From Bifidobacterium apri (GTDB lineage: Bacteria > Actinomycetota > Actinomycetes > Actinomycetales > Bifidobacteriaceae), in NCBI RefSeq assembly GCF_009299485.1, contig NZ_WBSO01000001.1, positions 1 through 64,000 on the forward strand: a stretch of DNA of 64,000 bases, read 5' to 3'. The notes beneath the pieces were generated by a model, which was given only the letters and a program-made list of their open reading frames with translations, was not told the DNA's origin and ran no database searches. Both the position numbers and the translations under genes were made by a program. This document shows positions 9,203 through 18,047 of this stretch, piece by piece. Positions within the stretch are counted from its first letter, which is position 1; each line of letters opens with the position of its first letter.

Positions 9203-10006
9203 TCAGATAGTGCGCGAATACTCGACAATCCGCCCGGTGACGTCTTTCAGATAGTCGATTGAACAGGTCCAATCGCCGGGAACCTCGATGGAATGGTTGG
9301 CGTCCGGGTACGTGCACACCCGCTCGGTGAGCAGATGCGCCTTGGCCTCGTCGAAGTAAGGATCCGCCGTACCCGCGCAAATCAGCGGCTTCGGCGCGTG
9401 CTCCGCCCCCGGCAGAGGCGCAGGGATCACCGACTTGTGCACGTCGAAGGGTGGCGGGTTGAGCACCGGGGTCAACAATGCGACATGCAGGCCCGCTCTT
9501 GCCGCGTGCGGGAAGGACAACGTGGACAGGGATTTCGTGACCACCAGCAGCTTCGGCGTGGTGCCCACACTGACAGCAGAATCTGTGGAATCGCCGGAAA
9601 CACTGTGGCCATCGGAATCACCAGAGGCGCCAGAATCGGCGGAATCCTGCGCATGATCCGTGGCGTCATCGGCTGGCGCATGGTGCGCGGCGATGGTCGC
9701 GCGGGCGACGGATTTCGCCTTCCACACGTCGATGACCCGCTCCATGCAAGCGATCATCTCAGGGAATTCGACGTCTTCGGTCAGGGTGAGCGCAAGACGG
9801 TCAACATACCAGCCCTCGGCGGCGAGCGCCTGCGACGCCCAGTACAGCAACGGGCGATCGACGGTGTAGCCGATGCCCGGCATGATCAGCGCGTGTTTGA
9901 TGGTTTCCTCAGGTTTGACGCGGTTTTTGCCCCACGGGGTGAGCGCGGGGATGACGTTGCGCCATTCGTTCGTGGATGATGTGGTGCTGTTCGTGTTGTG
10001 TTTCAT
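9203..10006 (-). CDS. Alpha/beta hydrolase
   Basis: 267 residues of alpha/beta hydrolase fold, resembling small dienelactone-hydrolase or KANL3/Tex30-like proteins. The likely triad is Ser in VVTKSLSTLS, Asp in CAGTADPYFD and His in DANHSIEV. The nucleophile elbow lacks the usual G-x-S-x-G glycines, so activity is uncertain. A low-complexity Asp/Ser/Ala insertion of about 45 residues precedes the nucleophile strand. The frame extends to 10147, but the ATG at 10006 has GGAAG just upstream and avoids overlap with mfd. The substrate is unknown. Confidence 0.75.
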   Translation of the reverse strand: MKHNTNSTTSSTNEWRNVIPALTPWGKNRVKPEETIKHALIMPGIGYTVDRPLLYWASQALAAEGWYVDRLALTLTEDVEFPEMIACMERVIDVWKAKSVARATIAAHHAPADDATDHAQDSADSGASGDSDGHSVSGDSTDSAVSVGTTPKLLVVTKSLSTLSFPHAARAGLHVALLTPVLNPPPFDVHKSVIPAPLPGAEHAPKPLICAGTADPYFDEAKAHLLTERVCTYPDANHSIEVPGDWTCSIDYLKDVTGRIVEYSRTI

Positions 10007-10078
10007 GACGCTTCCAGCTTCGCGCGACGCTTCGACAGCGGCGGTGTCTTGCATGGGGAATCTCTGATGACTATCCGC

Positions 10079-10112
10079 GGCTGTGGTGCGACCGGTCAGT
10101 CGCACCACAGCC
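10079..10112 (-). terminator. Strong hairpin downstream of mfd
   Basis: A perfect 14-bp stem, with inner arms CTGTGGTGCGAC (10081-10092) and GTCGCACCACAG (10099-10110) plus two flanking G-C pairs, closes a 6-base loop. It starts 8 bases after the mfd stop. No T-run follows, so it is either a GC-rich terminator or a 3' stabilising hairpin. Confidence 0.65.
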
Positions 10113-10119
10113 CGATCAG

Positions 10120-13100
10120 TCACTTGCCGACTGCCCGGGGCTTCCACTGCAAGTCGTCGAGCAGCTGGTTGGTCCAGGCGATCACTTGGTCTCCAGGCAT
10201 GGGACCCGAGCCCAGCGATCCGGCGAACGGCGCGGGGATCGTCAACGTGCGGGTGAGCGGCCGGTACTGGGCTCCCGGGTAGATGCGCTGCAATCGCATC
10301 ATCATGGATTCCGCCGGCTCAATCCCGCGGATGCGCACGTTACGCCCTTGGGCGATGATTTCGGTGATGCCGAGGTCGCGCGCCTTGTTGCGCAGCCGGG
10401 CGACGGCGAACAGCGAATCCAGTTCGACCGGTGGCTTGCCGTAGCGGTCGGTCAGTTCGTCGCGCACATCGTCGAGATCCTGTTCGCTGCGCGCCGAGGC
10501 AAGCTTGCGATACGCCTCGAGACGCAGTTTGTCGGAATCGATGTAATCGACCGGAATCGACGCCTCGATCGGCAGATCGATACTGACGGCGACTGATTCC
10601 TTGCGCTCAGGCTCCTTGTACTCTTCGACGGCCTGCGACACCATGCGTACGTAGAGGTCGAAACCGACCCCTTCGATATGCCCGCTCTGCTCGTCACCCA
10701 GCAGGTTGCCGGTGCCACGCAGCTCAAGGTCTTTCATCGCCACGTCGAATCCCGACCCCAGTGATGTGTTCTGCGCGATGGTCGCGAGCCGGTCATGGGA
10801 CTGTTGGGTCATCGGCTTGGACGGGTCATACAGGAAGTACGCGTAGGCGCGTTCCCGTCCTCGGCCGACGCGGCCGCGTAGCTGGTGCAGTTGGCTTAAG
10901 CCGAAGCGGTCGGCATGATCGACGATCAGCGTGTTCGCATTCGAAATATCCAGTCCGGTTTCGATGATTGTCGTGCATACGAGCACGTCGATATCGCGAT
11001 GCCAGAAATCGCGGATGATCGCGTCAAGCTGCTTCTCCCCCATTTTGCCGTGCGCCACGCCGATTTTCGCTTCGGGCACCAGCTGATGGATCTTGTCGGC
11101 TGTGGCATTGATGGAGTCGACGCGGTTGTGTACGTAGAACACCTGGCCGCCACGCAGCAGCTCTCGCCTGATGGCCGCCGTGACTTGCGCGTCCTCGTAC
11201 GGGCCGACGTAGGTGAGCACGGGCAGACGGTCTTCCGGCGGGGTGGCGAGCGTGGACATCTCGCGGATGCCGGTCACCGCCATTTCCAAGGTGCGCGGGA
11301 TCGGCGTCGCAGACAGGGACAGGACGTCGACGTTCGTGCGCAACGCTTTGAGCGTCTCCTTATGTTCGACGCCGAATCGCTGTTCCTCATCGATGATCAG
11401 CAGGCCGAGATCCTTGAACTTGATTTTCGGGTTAAGCAGCTTATGCGTGCCGATGACGACATCAATCGACCCGTCTTCCAGCCCTTTGATGGTCTGCTTG
11501 ATTTCCTTCGGGCTTTGGAAGCGGCTCATCGCGGCGACATCCACAGGGAAGCCCGAATAGCGTTCCGTGAAGGTCTCATAATGCTGTTGCACGAGCAGCG
11601 TGGTCGGCACGAGGACGGCGACCTGCTTGCCGTCCTGGATGGCTTTGAAGGCGGCACGTACCGCGATTTCGGTTTTGCCGAATCCGACGTCCCCGCAGAT
11701 GAGGCGATCCATCGGCACGGGCTTTTCCATATCGGCCTTGACTTCGTCGATGGTGGTCAACTGGTCGGGGGTCTCCTGATACGGGAAGGCGTCCTCGAGT
11801 TCCTTCTGCCACGGGGTGTCCGGGCTGAATGCGTAGCCTTTGGTGCGTTGGCGGGCCGAATACAGGCGTACCAGATCCTGGGCGATCTCGTGGACATGCT
11901 TGCGTGCCTTCGCCTTGGTTTGTGCCCAGTCGGAGCCGCCGAGTTTGTTGAGTTTGGGGGCGTCCGACCCGATGTATTTACTGATTTGGTCGAGCTGATC
12001 GGTGGGGATATACAGTTTGTCTGCGGGCGCGTTGCGTTTGCTGGGCGCGTATTCGACGACCAGGTACTCCCGTGTCGTTTTCGCCCCGGCCGGGCCGATC
12101 GAACGCTGTTGCATGCCGGTATACCGCCCGATGCCGTGCTGCTCATGGACCACATAATCGCCGGGCTTGAGTTCCATCAGATCGATGGCTTTGCGCCTGC
12201 GTTTCGGCGTCTTGGTCTGCCCGACGGCGCTGGAACGACCGGTCAGGTCACGTTCGGTGAGCAAAGCGATTCGCGCGTCCCGGTCCACGAACCCGTCGAC
12301 GGCACGCGAACGCACCACGTCGAAGCGTGTGATGCCGGTTTCGTTCACGGCGCGCTTGAGCCGGGCGAGCGTTCCTTGGGCGCCGGCGGTGATGGTGACG
12401 GCGAATCCGGCGTCGATCAGCCCCTCGATACCGGTGGCCGCTTTCGTTTCGTCACCGCGGTATTCCTGCGGGGAGCTTGCGCCGATGCGCACGTTGCCCG
12501 GCAGACCTGGGTCCACGCCGAAATCGGAGAGTTTCCACACCTCGTCGCGTGAATATGCGAGCGAGCTGATGGTTTCCTCGTAATCGAGGAAGCTGGCCTG
12601 GTCGAAACTGATCGGTGCTCCGGCGCCATGGCCGCTTGCCGCGACATGCCAGCTGGCGGCGAGGAATTCGTTCGCTGTTTTCGTCAAGTCGTCCGCCGCC
12701 CGGCGCAGCCGTTCAGGGTCGGAAAGCATGATGACCGCACCTTGGGGCAGCATGCGCTGCACCGGCTGCATGTCGTCGATCAATGCAGGCATCAACGATT
12801 CCATGCCTTCCACAGGGATGCCGTCCGCAATGGAGGCGAGCATGTCCTCGGCGTTGGGAATCTGGCCGATCAGGGATTTCGCCCGGTCGCGCACTGCTTG
12901 TGTCAGTTGCAGTTCACGGCACGGGGTCGCCCACACGGTATGCAGATCATCGCCGTACGTACGCTGGTCTGAGGCGTGGAATTGCTTGATGGTATCAATC
13001 TCATCGCCGAAGAATTCGATACGAACCGGGTGCGGGATGGTCGGCGGGAACACGTCCAGAATGCCGCCGCGCACCGCGAACTGCCCGCGATCCATCACCA

Positions 13101-13710
13101 AGTCGACACGGGTGTAGGCGTTCTCGACCAACCGGGCTGCCGCCTCGTCAAGCGGCAGATCCTCCCCCGCGGTGAACACCAGCGGTTCGACATCGCCCAG
13201 GCCGGCGACCACCGGTTGGATGAGCGAGCGCACCGGCATGACCAGCACTCTGATCGGGCCGAATAGGCTGTTTCCGGGTTCCGGGTGCGTCAGACGGCGG
13301 AATACCGCCATACGGGAGGCGACCGTGTCCGCGCGCGGCGAGAGCCGTTCATGCGGCAGTGTCTCCCATGCTTCAAGTTCCACGATATCTTGCGGATCGC
13401 CGTCATACCAGCTGCGGATCGCCTCGACAGCTTCCTGCGATTCCCGCCCCGACGGCACGATGACGACGACCGGGACGCGCTGCGCTGTCGCCGCCGCCAG
13501 AGCCGGACGGATGCCGGGCACGGCTTCCACATCGAGTATCGGCTCGTGGCTCTCATTCGCTGGCACGTCGATCAGTCCGTGTGACACATCGTGGAAGGAC
13601 CGGTCACGATCGAGTTGTTCCAGCAGTCCGCAGAGCGCGCCGGCGGTGGGCGCTACTGGCGGCACAGCGGGAGCTGAGGGCACTGCTGGTGACTGCTGCT
13701 CACCGGCCAT
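10120..13710 (-). CDS. mfd: Transcription-repair coupling factor
   Basis: A full-length 1196-residue Mfd, which removes RNA polymerase stalled at DNA lesions and recruits UvrA. In order: a UvrB-like N-terminal region (about residues 20-340), the RNA-polymerase-interacting CarD-like domain (about 510-570, LKPGDYVVHEQHGIGRYTGM), the RecG-like translocase with Walker A GDVGFGKTE (about 670), the helicase box DEEQRFGVEH (about 775) and LSATPIPRTLEM (about 800), and the C-terminal TRCF domain. The first residues are an Ala/Pro-rich extension. The start overlaps the pth end by 11 bp, so the two are cotranscribed. Confidence 0.98.
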   Translation of the reverse strand: MAGEQQSPAVPSAPAVPPVAPTAGALCGLLEQLDRDRSFHDVSHGLIDVPANESHEPILDVEAVPGIRPALAAATAQRVPVVVIVPSGRESQEAVEAIRSWYDGDPQDIVELEAWETLPHERLSPRADTVASRMAVFRRLTHPEPGNSLFGPIRVLVMPVRSLIQPVVAGLGDVEPLVFTAGEDLPLDEAAARLVENAYTRVDLVMDRGQFAVRGGILDVFPPTIPHPVRIEFFGDEIDTIKQFHASDQRTYGDDLHTVWATPCRELQLTQAVRDRAKSLIGQIPNAEDMLASIADGIPVEGMESLMPALIDDMQPVQRMLPQGAVIMLSDPERLRRAADDLTKTANEFLAASWHVAASGHGAGAPISFDQASFLDYEETISSLAYSRDEVWKLSDFGVDPGLPGNVRIGASSPQEYRGDETKAATGIEGLIDAGFAVTITAGAQGTLARLKRAVNETGITRFDVVRSRAVDGFVDRDARIALLTERDLTGRSSAVGQTKTPKRRRKAIDLMELKPGDYVVHEQHGIGRYTGMQQRSIGPAGAKTTREYLVVEYAPSKRNAPADKLYIPTDQLDQISKYIGSDAPKLNKLGGSDWAQTKAKARKHVHEIAQDLVRLYSARQRTKGYAFSPDTPWQKELEDAFPYQETPDQLTTIDEVKADMEKPVPMDRLICGDVGFGKTEIAVRAAFKAIQDGKQVAVLVPTTLLVQQHYETFTERYSGFPVDVAAMSRFQSPKEIKQTIKGLEDGSIDVVIGTHKLLNPKIKFKDLGLLIIDEEQRFGVEHKETLKALRTNVDVLSLSATPIPRTLEMAVTGIREMSTLATPPEDRLPVLTYVGPYEDAQVTAAIRRELLRGGQVFYVHNRVDSINATADKIHQLVPEAKIGVAHGKMGEKQLDAIIRDFWHRDIDVLVCTTIIETGLDISNANTLIVDHADRFGLSQLHQLRGRVGRGRERAYAYFLYDPSKPMTQQSHDRLATIAQNTSLGSGFDVAMKDLELRGTGNLLGDEQSGHIEGVGFDLYVRMVSQAVEEYKEPERKESVAVSIDLPIEASIPVDYIDSDKLRLEAYRKLASARSEQDLDDVRDELTDRYGKPPVELDSLFAVARLRNKARDLGITEIIAQGRNVRIRGIEPAESMMMRLQRIYPGAQYRPLTRTLTIPAPFAGSLGSGPMPGDQVIAWTNQLLDDLQWKPRAVGK

Positions 13711-14299
13711 TGAACTGCTCCTGTGCGCGGCTCAAACCGGAAAAGATGATGGTTTCCGCGGCGTCGGCCCCATCGGCGAGGAATTCAGGCAGCTGTTTGC
13801 GCTGATCCGGACCGAACCCTCCCAACACCCAGTTGACGGTGTTGTCATGTGCGTTCGGGCCGCGACGGGCGTGCCCCACCCCGAGCCGCACACGCGCGTA
13901 CGCATTGGTGCCAAGCGAACGGTCGATGGACTTGATGCCGTTATGCCCGCCGGCGGAGCCTCCGGCCTTGACTTTGATACGGCCGAATTCGAGGTCCATA
14001 TCATCGTGAATCACCACGACATGCTCGGGCGGAATCTGATAGTAGGAGCTGATGGACGCCACCGCGGTGCCTGATTCGTTCATGTAGGTGAGCGGTTTGG
14101 CGAGGAAGAACTTGATCGACCTGCCTTGCAGGTTCATTACGCCTTTGCCGAGCATCGCGATGCCTTTATGATCGCTGAAGTTCACCGACCAGCGTTCCGC
14201 CAAGACGTCCGCCGCCATGAATCCCATATTGTGCCGGGTGCCCTCGTATTGCTTGCCCGGGTTGCCCAAACCTACCACCAGCCAGAAATCAGACGCCAT
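13700..14299 (-). CDS. pth: Peptidyl-tRNA hydrolase
   Basis: A 199-residue Pth that recycles peptidyl-tRNA dropped during translation. Family motifs are present: WLVVGLGNPGKQYEGTRHNMG with the catalytic His (about residue 25), FLAKPLTYMNESG (about 68-80), VVIHDDMDLEFG with the catalytic Asp (about 98) and GSAGGHNGIKSI (about 112-123). I chose the ATG at 14299, preceded by GGGAGAGGAACGGC, over the longer frame from 14335. It overlaps mfd by 11 bp, a pairing common in actinobacteria. Confidence 0.96.
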   Translation of the reverse strand: MASDFWLVVGLGNPGKQYEGTRHNMGFMAADVLAERWSVNFSDHKGIAMLGKGVMNLQGRSIKFFLAKPLTYMNESGTAVASISSYYQIPPEHVVVIHDDMDLEFGRIKVKAGGSAGGHNGIKSIDRSLGTNAYARVRLGVGHARRGPNAHDNTVNWVLGGFGPDQRKQLPEFLADGADAAETIIFSGLSRAQEQFNGR

Positions 14300-14461
14300 G
14301 CCGTTCCTCTCCCTCATCGCCGCCGCCCGCCGCATACCGGGCGCGGTTCATCGTGCAATCATTCGTTACCAGAATGGTCTATCGTACCTGCCACGGCTGA
14401 CTCGCCGGCGTGGCGGCAGACTGCGATTCGCAACCGCAGGACGTGCGCGTCGCCTGGTGTT

Positions 14462-14998
14462 TCAGTCGTTTTCCAACGACAAACGCCAGTAGGACATATC
14501 AAGATACCGTGTGCCGTCGAAACACGCCTTCGGCAGAAAGCCGAACCGTTCGAATCCGAAATGCTCCATCAGCGCAATCGACCCGGCGTTCGACGCGAAA
14601 ATCAGAGCGGTCGCAATGCGATACCCGCGCGTGCGCGCCGCATCCAGCAGCCACGCGACCATCGCCGTCCCGTACCCGCGGTGACGAGCCCGCTCATCGA
14701 CGTAATAGCTGAGTTCCACCACGCCGTCATACGCTTGACGCGGATGGAACTTCGACAGTGAGCCGAAGGCCACGACACGCCCCGAAGCGTCTTCGAGCAC
14801 GACCACCGGATAACGGTCGCGGGGGTGATGCGAATCCACCCACTGCTTGCGCTGCTCGAGGGTGCGGGGCACCAGATCGGCGGTCGAACCACCGGCGATC
14901 ACCGCCTGATTGTAGATATCGGTAATCGCCTGAAGGTCGCTCTCCAGCGCGTCGCGGATGGTGACCGGAAGATGTTCCGCGGACCGTTCGCCGTTCAC
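14462..14998 (-). CDS. GNAT-family N-acetyltransferase (phosphinothricin-acetyltransferase-like)
   Basis: About 178 residues of GNAT fold that would transfer an acetyl group from acetyl-CoA to an amine. The start IRDALESDLQAITDIYNQAV is typical of the PAT/YncA subgroup. The acetyl-CoA loop is in RHRGYGTAMVAWLL (about residues 108-121), and the end EHFGFERFGFLPKA is characteristic. The GTG at 14998 has GGGAGG four bases before it; an ATG at 15028 is the alternative start. The substrate cannot be told from sequence. It is separate from pth, and a short tandem repeat lies upstream. Confidence 0.88.
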   Translation of the reverse strand: MNGERSAEHLPVTIRDALESDLQAITDIYNQAVIAGGSTADLVPRTLEQRKQWVDSHHPRDRYPVVVLEDASGRVVAFGSLSKFHPRQAYDGVVELSYYVDERARHRGYGTAMVAWLLDAARTRGYRIATALIFASNAGSIALMEHFGFERFGFLPKACFDGTRYLDMSYWRLSLEND

Positions 14999-15072
14999 AT
15001 TGCCTCCCTGATGTCCATGTGCCGCCATGCCTGACGACACCACCGGATTTCGATTCGACGATATTCCATCAT

Positions 15073-15104
15073 GACGGCATGACGGCGCGACGGCATGACG
15101 GCAT
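15073..15104. repeat. Four tandem copies of an 8-bp unit
   Basis: GACGGCAT, GACGGCGC, GACGGCAT and GACGGCAT follow one another without gaps at 15073-15104. They lie between the end of the nucleoside hydrolase and the acetyltransferase start, in the acetyltransferase leader. Unit-number changes by slippage are possible. Confidence 0.7.
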
Positions 15105-15159
15105 ACCTGTCGAGCCGCAAGACAGCCGAATGCAGCCGCTGAGCGAGAGTGATACAGCT

Positions 15160-16548
15160 CTACTTCGCCAGGCGCTGCGACAACGTGGAGATCCCGCCGG
15201 TGAACATGTTGAGGAACCGCATGGAATCCACGGCGATCGCCACATGCGTACATGACGCCGTCGGATCGTTGAGACGCGCCATGTCGCCGATGGTCCTGCC
15301 GCGCACACCCTGCCGGTCGCCGGTCGCCACATCCACCCGCAGCGCAACGTCGAACGTCTGCACAAGCGTCGAATCAAGAGCCGCCGCCACAGCAAGCGGA
15401 TCATGCAGGGGCGCGCCAACGGCGAATGCCGAATCGGCATCTTCGTTCGCTTTGATCATGAACGAGGCGAGATCGGCGAAGAACCGGCCGACACCACCAT
15501 CAATCTGCGACCATGGTTCGGTCAGTTCCGACGGCAGCAGGCAGCGGTGGGTGACATCCAGACCGATCATCGTCACATCCGCCTGGGAACGCAGCACCAG
15601 ATCGGCAGACTCGGGATCTTGCAAAATATTGGTTTCGCTGACCATGTCGAAGCAGTTGCCCTGTTGGGTGAGAGCCCCGCCCATCATGACAAGCCGCAAC
15701 TGAGGCGCGATATCAGGGGCGATGGTGATGGCGGCGGCGATATCGGTCAACGGGCCGGTGGAAATCACCGTGAGGTTCTTGCCCCACTGATGGACACCAT
15801 CGATGATCGCCTTGACGCCTGCGGTATCGCCCGGCACGATTCCCATCTCAACCTTGCCGTATTCGTCGGCGAGAGTGCCGAGCGTATTGCGTCCGCGTTG
15901 CGGTGCCGATGACGCATCGGCCTGCTGCCGCGGCAGGTATCCGCCGATCGAAATGATTGGGGACGCCATGTGCGCCCGCACGTCAGGCTGGGCGGAGAGC
16001 AGCGACTGCGGCTCGTCCCGCCATGCATCACGCTGCGCTGTTTTCTTGGCATCCTGCTGATTGGCGCCGAACATGCCCGCGGAAACGGTTCCGGCAGCAG
16101 TGAAATCGATGTTGTTGGAAGAGAAATCGTAGACAGCGCCGTTGTACAGCACGGACGCGGTACCTCCCGCTGTCGTCTCCATACGGGCGTAATCGGCAAT
16201 GTTCAAGTCGGCGATGCCGTTATCACCGTGGAAGTGGGCGCAGGCCTTGTCCGCGGCGAAACCTTCCGCCCAGGAGGGGCAACGGCAGCCGTCCAGCACG
16301 GGGATATCCGAGCCGCCGAGGAGATTGAGCACGTCACGCGTGTTCTGTTGAGCCACAGATTGCAGGACATTGCCATACGTGGCGATGACCGACACCAGCC
16401 GTTCAGGCGCATACGCCATCAGCAAGCCAATGGCGAGCGCATCATCGGTGCCGGTGTCGGCATCCAGAATGATGGGGGCGGTGATCTCCTGCGAATCGTT
16501 GGCAGTCGCCGCCGCACCGGTCTCACCCGTCTGGTTCTGCGGATCCAT
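15160..16548 (-). CDS. Inosine/uridine-preferring nucleoside hydrolase
   Basis: 462 residues, well above the usual 310-350 for this family. The N-terminal metal site reads ILDADTGTDDALA (family consensus D-x-D-P-G-x-D-D, here with Thr for Pro). Downstream active-site motifs GLDVTHRCLL and GAPLHDPLAVA are present. It would split nucleosides into base and ribose for salvage. The extra length is an insertion of roughly 100 residues (about 130-240), rich in Ala, Gln and Asp, between conserved parts. The ATG at 16548 follows AGGGAGAAAG. Four phased TTGAC repeats lie about 105-145 bp upstream. Confidence 0.9.
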   Translation of the reverse strand: MDPQNQTGETGAAATANDSQEITAPIILDADTGTDDALAIGLLMAYAPERLVSVIATYGNVLQSVAQQNTRDVLNLLGGSDIPVLDGCRCPSWAEGFAADKACAHFHGDNGIADLNIADYARMETTAGGTASVLYNGAVYDFSSNNIDFTAAGTVSAGMFGANQQDAKKTAQRDAWRDEPQSLLSAQPDVRAHMASPIISIGGYLPRQQADASSAPQRGRNTLGTLADEYGKVEMGIVPGDTAGVKAIIDGVHQWGKNLTVISTGPLTDIAAAITIAPDIAPQLRLVMMGGALTQQGNCFDMVSETNILQDPESADLVLRSQADVTMIGLDVTHRCLLPSELTEPWSQIDGGVGRFFADLASFMIKANEDADSAFAVGAPLHDPLAVAAALDSTLVQTFDVALRVDVATGDRQGVRGRTIGDMARLNDPTASCTHVAIAVDSMRFLNMFTGGISTLSQRLAK

Positions 16549-16652
16549 GATTTCTTTCTCCCTCGACAGCTCGGCGGGCGTCCTGCCCGCGCGCATCACA
16601 TGGCGTCTTTCCTATGATATCGCGCATTGGACAATTTCTTGCCTACGGACTG

Positions 16653-16692
16653 GTCAAGACCGGTCAAAACCTGTCAAGACCGGTCAATCGCC
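16653..16692 (-). promoter_or_regulatory. Four TTGAC direct repeats at exact 10-bp spacing
   Basis: On the minus strand TTGAC begins at 16687, 16677, 16667 and 16657, so the pentamer faces the same side of the helix four times (unit TTGACCGGTC with small changes). The array lies between the binding-protein stop and the nucleoside hydrolase start. That fits a cooperative activator or repressor site for the hydrolase gene; some of the TTGAC units could also serve as a -35 element. Confidence 0.55.
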
Positions 16693-16717
16693 CGGATATG
16701 TCTCGAACGATGCGCGA

Positions 16718-17818
16718 CTATTTGGCGAGGAAGCGGTCAGTGACGAGGCTGGACGCTTTCGGAGCCGTGCTGACCGTCTTGTCGGAGGCGTCCGTGTACG
16801 CTCCGGCGCCGGCGAGGAAATCAAAATATTGTTGTGTGGACACGGTGTCGTTGGTGCCGAACACGAGCTTGCCCGAGGCGATATCCTTGGGATTGCCCCA
16901 ATATTGGCCATCGACGATGACGTGCATGCTGCGTTTGACGAACGCGAGTTTGAGGTTGGCTTCCGGGGCTTCGTCCACGAGGATCTGCGCAGCTTTGTCC
17001 GGGTGCGCGTAGGCGTATTCGTAGCCTTTTTGGGTGGCTTGGGTGAAGGCTTTGACCAGTTTCGGATTGTTCTTGATGGTTTTTTCGTTGGTGATGATGC
17101 CGATGGAATCCGCGTTGCCGGGAACGCCGTAGTCCGGTTCGGTGAAGCAGTTGAGTTTGGGGCCGTACATATCGGCTTGCACGCCTTCCCAGGTGGCGTA
17201 GAATCCGCCGAAGTCGGCTTTGCCGCTGGAGAGGGTCTGGAAGGTGGAGGTGCCGACGGTCACCTTGTCGAATTGTCCTTTGCCGCCATCGGTTTTGATC
17301 ATCTGTTTGATGACCGCGTCGGATTCGCTGGAGCCGAATGTGGCGAAGGTCTTCCCGTCGAAATCACGCGGACGGGTGATGGATGTGTTCGACGCCAGGG
17401 AACACCAGATGGCGCTCGGCTTGCGCTGCACTTGCAGCACCTGCTTCAGCGTGGCCCCCTTGAGGCTGTAAATGGAAACATTGGTGAGGTTGGACAGCGC
17501 GAAATCCGCGACACCGTTGTTGACCGACTGTTCGGCACCCGCTTGGGCGACGGCGACGATATCGACGTCCAGGCCGGCTTGTTTGAAATAACCGTTGTGT
17601 TTGGCTACGTACACGCCGATATGGTTGGTGTCGGGCGCCCACGACAGCATGAAGGTGGTGTGGGTCAGCCCGGACACTGATGTCTTGGCGGCGCCGCACG
17701 CGCCGAGAGTCGCCATCATGGCGATTGCCGTTGCGGCGGCGAGCGTCTTGCGGATACGGTTGGCAATGGATGGTGCGGTGTGCTGCTGGAAACGAGCAGT
17801 TTGCGGCAGATGGCTCAT
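16718..17818 (-). CDS. ABC transporter substrate-binding lipoprotein, NMT1/THI5-SsuA type
   Basis: 366 residues with a lipoprotein signal. A basic N-terminus and hydrophobic segment end in the lipobox TLGACG (Cys about residue 41), so the protein is lipid-anchored outside the membrane. The body is an NMT1/THI5-like periplasmic-binding fold (HIGVYVAKHNGYFKQAGLDV near the start), the group that binds pyrimidine precursors, sulfonates, nitrate or riboflavin precursors. The permease at 19271 is its probable partner but lies on the other strand beyond another gene, and no ATPase gene is nearby. The ligand is unknown. The ATG at 17818 follows AGGA. Confidence 0.85.
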   Translation of the reverse strand: MSHLPQTARFQQHTAPSIANRIRKTLAAATAIAMMATLGACGAAKTSVSGLTHTTFMLSWAPDTNHIGVYVAKHNGYFKQAGLDVDIVAVAQAGAEQSVNNGVADFALSNLTNVSIYSLKGATLKQVLQVQRKPSAIWCSLASNTSITRPRDFDGKTFATFGSSESDAVIKQMIKTDGGKGQFDKVTVGTSTFQTLSSGKADFGGFYATWEGVQADMYGPKLNCFTEPDYGVPGNADSIGIITNEKTIKNNPKLVKAFTQATQKGYEYAYAHPDKAAQILVDEAPEANLKLAFVKRSMHVIVDGQYWGNPKDIASGKLVFGTNDTVSTQQYFDFLAGAGAYTDASDKTVSTAPKASSLVTDRFLAK

Positions 17819-17842
17819 ATGATGTCCTGAATCATGACATGT

Positions 17843-17881
17843 TTCGTTCTCTGGACTCGGGCGGATTCGGCAGAGAACGAA
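17843..17881. promoter_or_regulatory. 11-bp perfect inverted repeat in the binding-protein leader
   Basis: TTCGTTCTCTG (17843-17853) and CAGAGAACGAA (17871-17881) are exact reverse complements separated by 17 bases. They lie 25 bp upstream of the start codon at 17818. The structure could be an operator, an attenuator hairpin in the leader, or a terminator for the gene at 18048; no T-run follows on the minus strand, which argues against simple termination. Confidence 0.5.
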
Positions 17882-18047
17882 TGTGAGGGCCGGCCCCGCC
17901 TGCCCCATGTCCCCGCCCGGCCGTCATGATGTCATGCGCGTTGACCACGGACCGGACGGTTTGCCACACATGGGCACGCAAGCGGTGTCTAGGATATATT
18001 CAGGCGTGGTCATCGCTGTTGCCAGCCGCCGTCACCGTCAGACGCGG

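Noticed and set aside
10915-12552. Long plus-strand open frame of 545 codons opposite mfd
   Set aside because: It is a mirror frame of the GC-rich mfd gene; it has no domain, and codon periodicity follows mfd on the minus strand.
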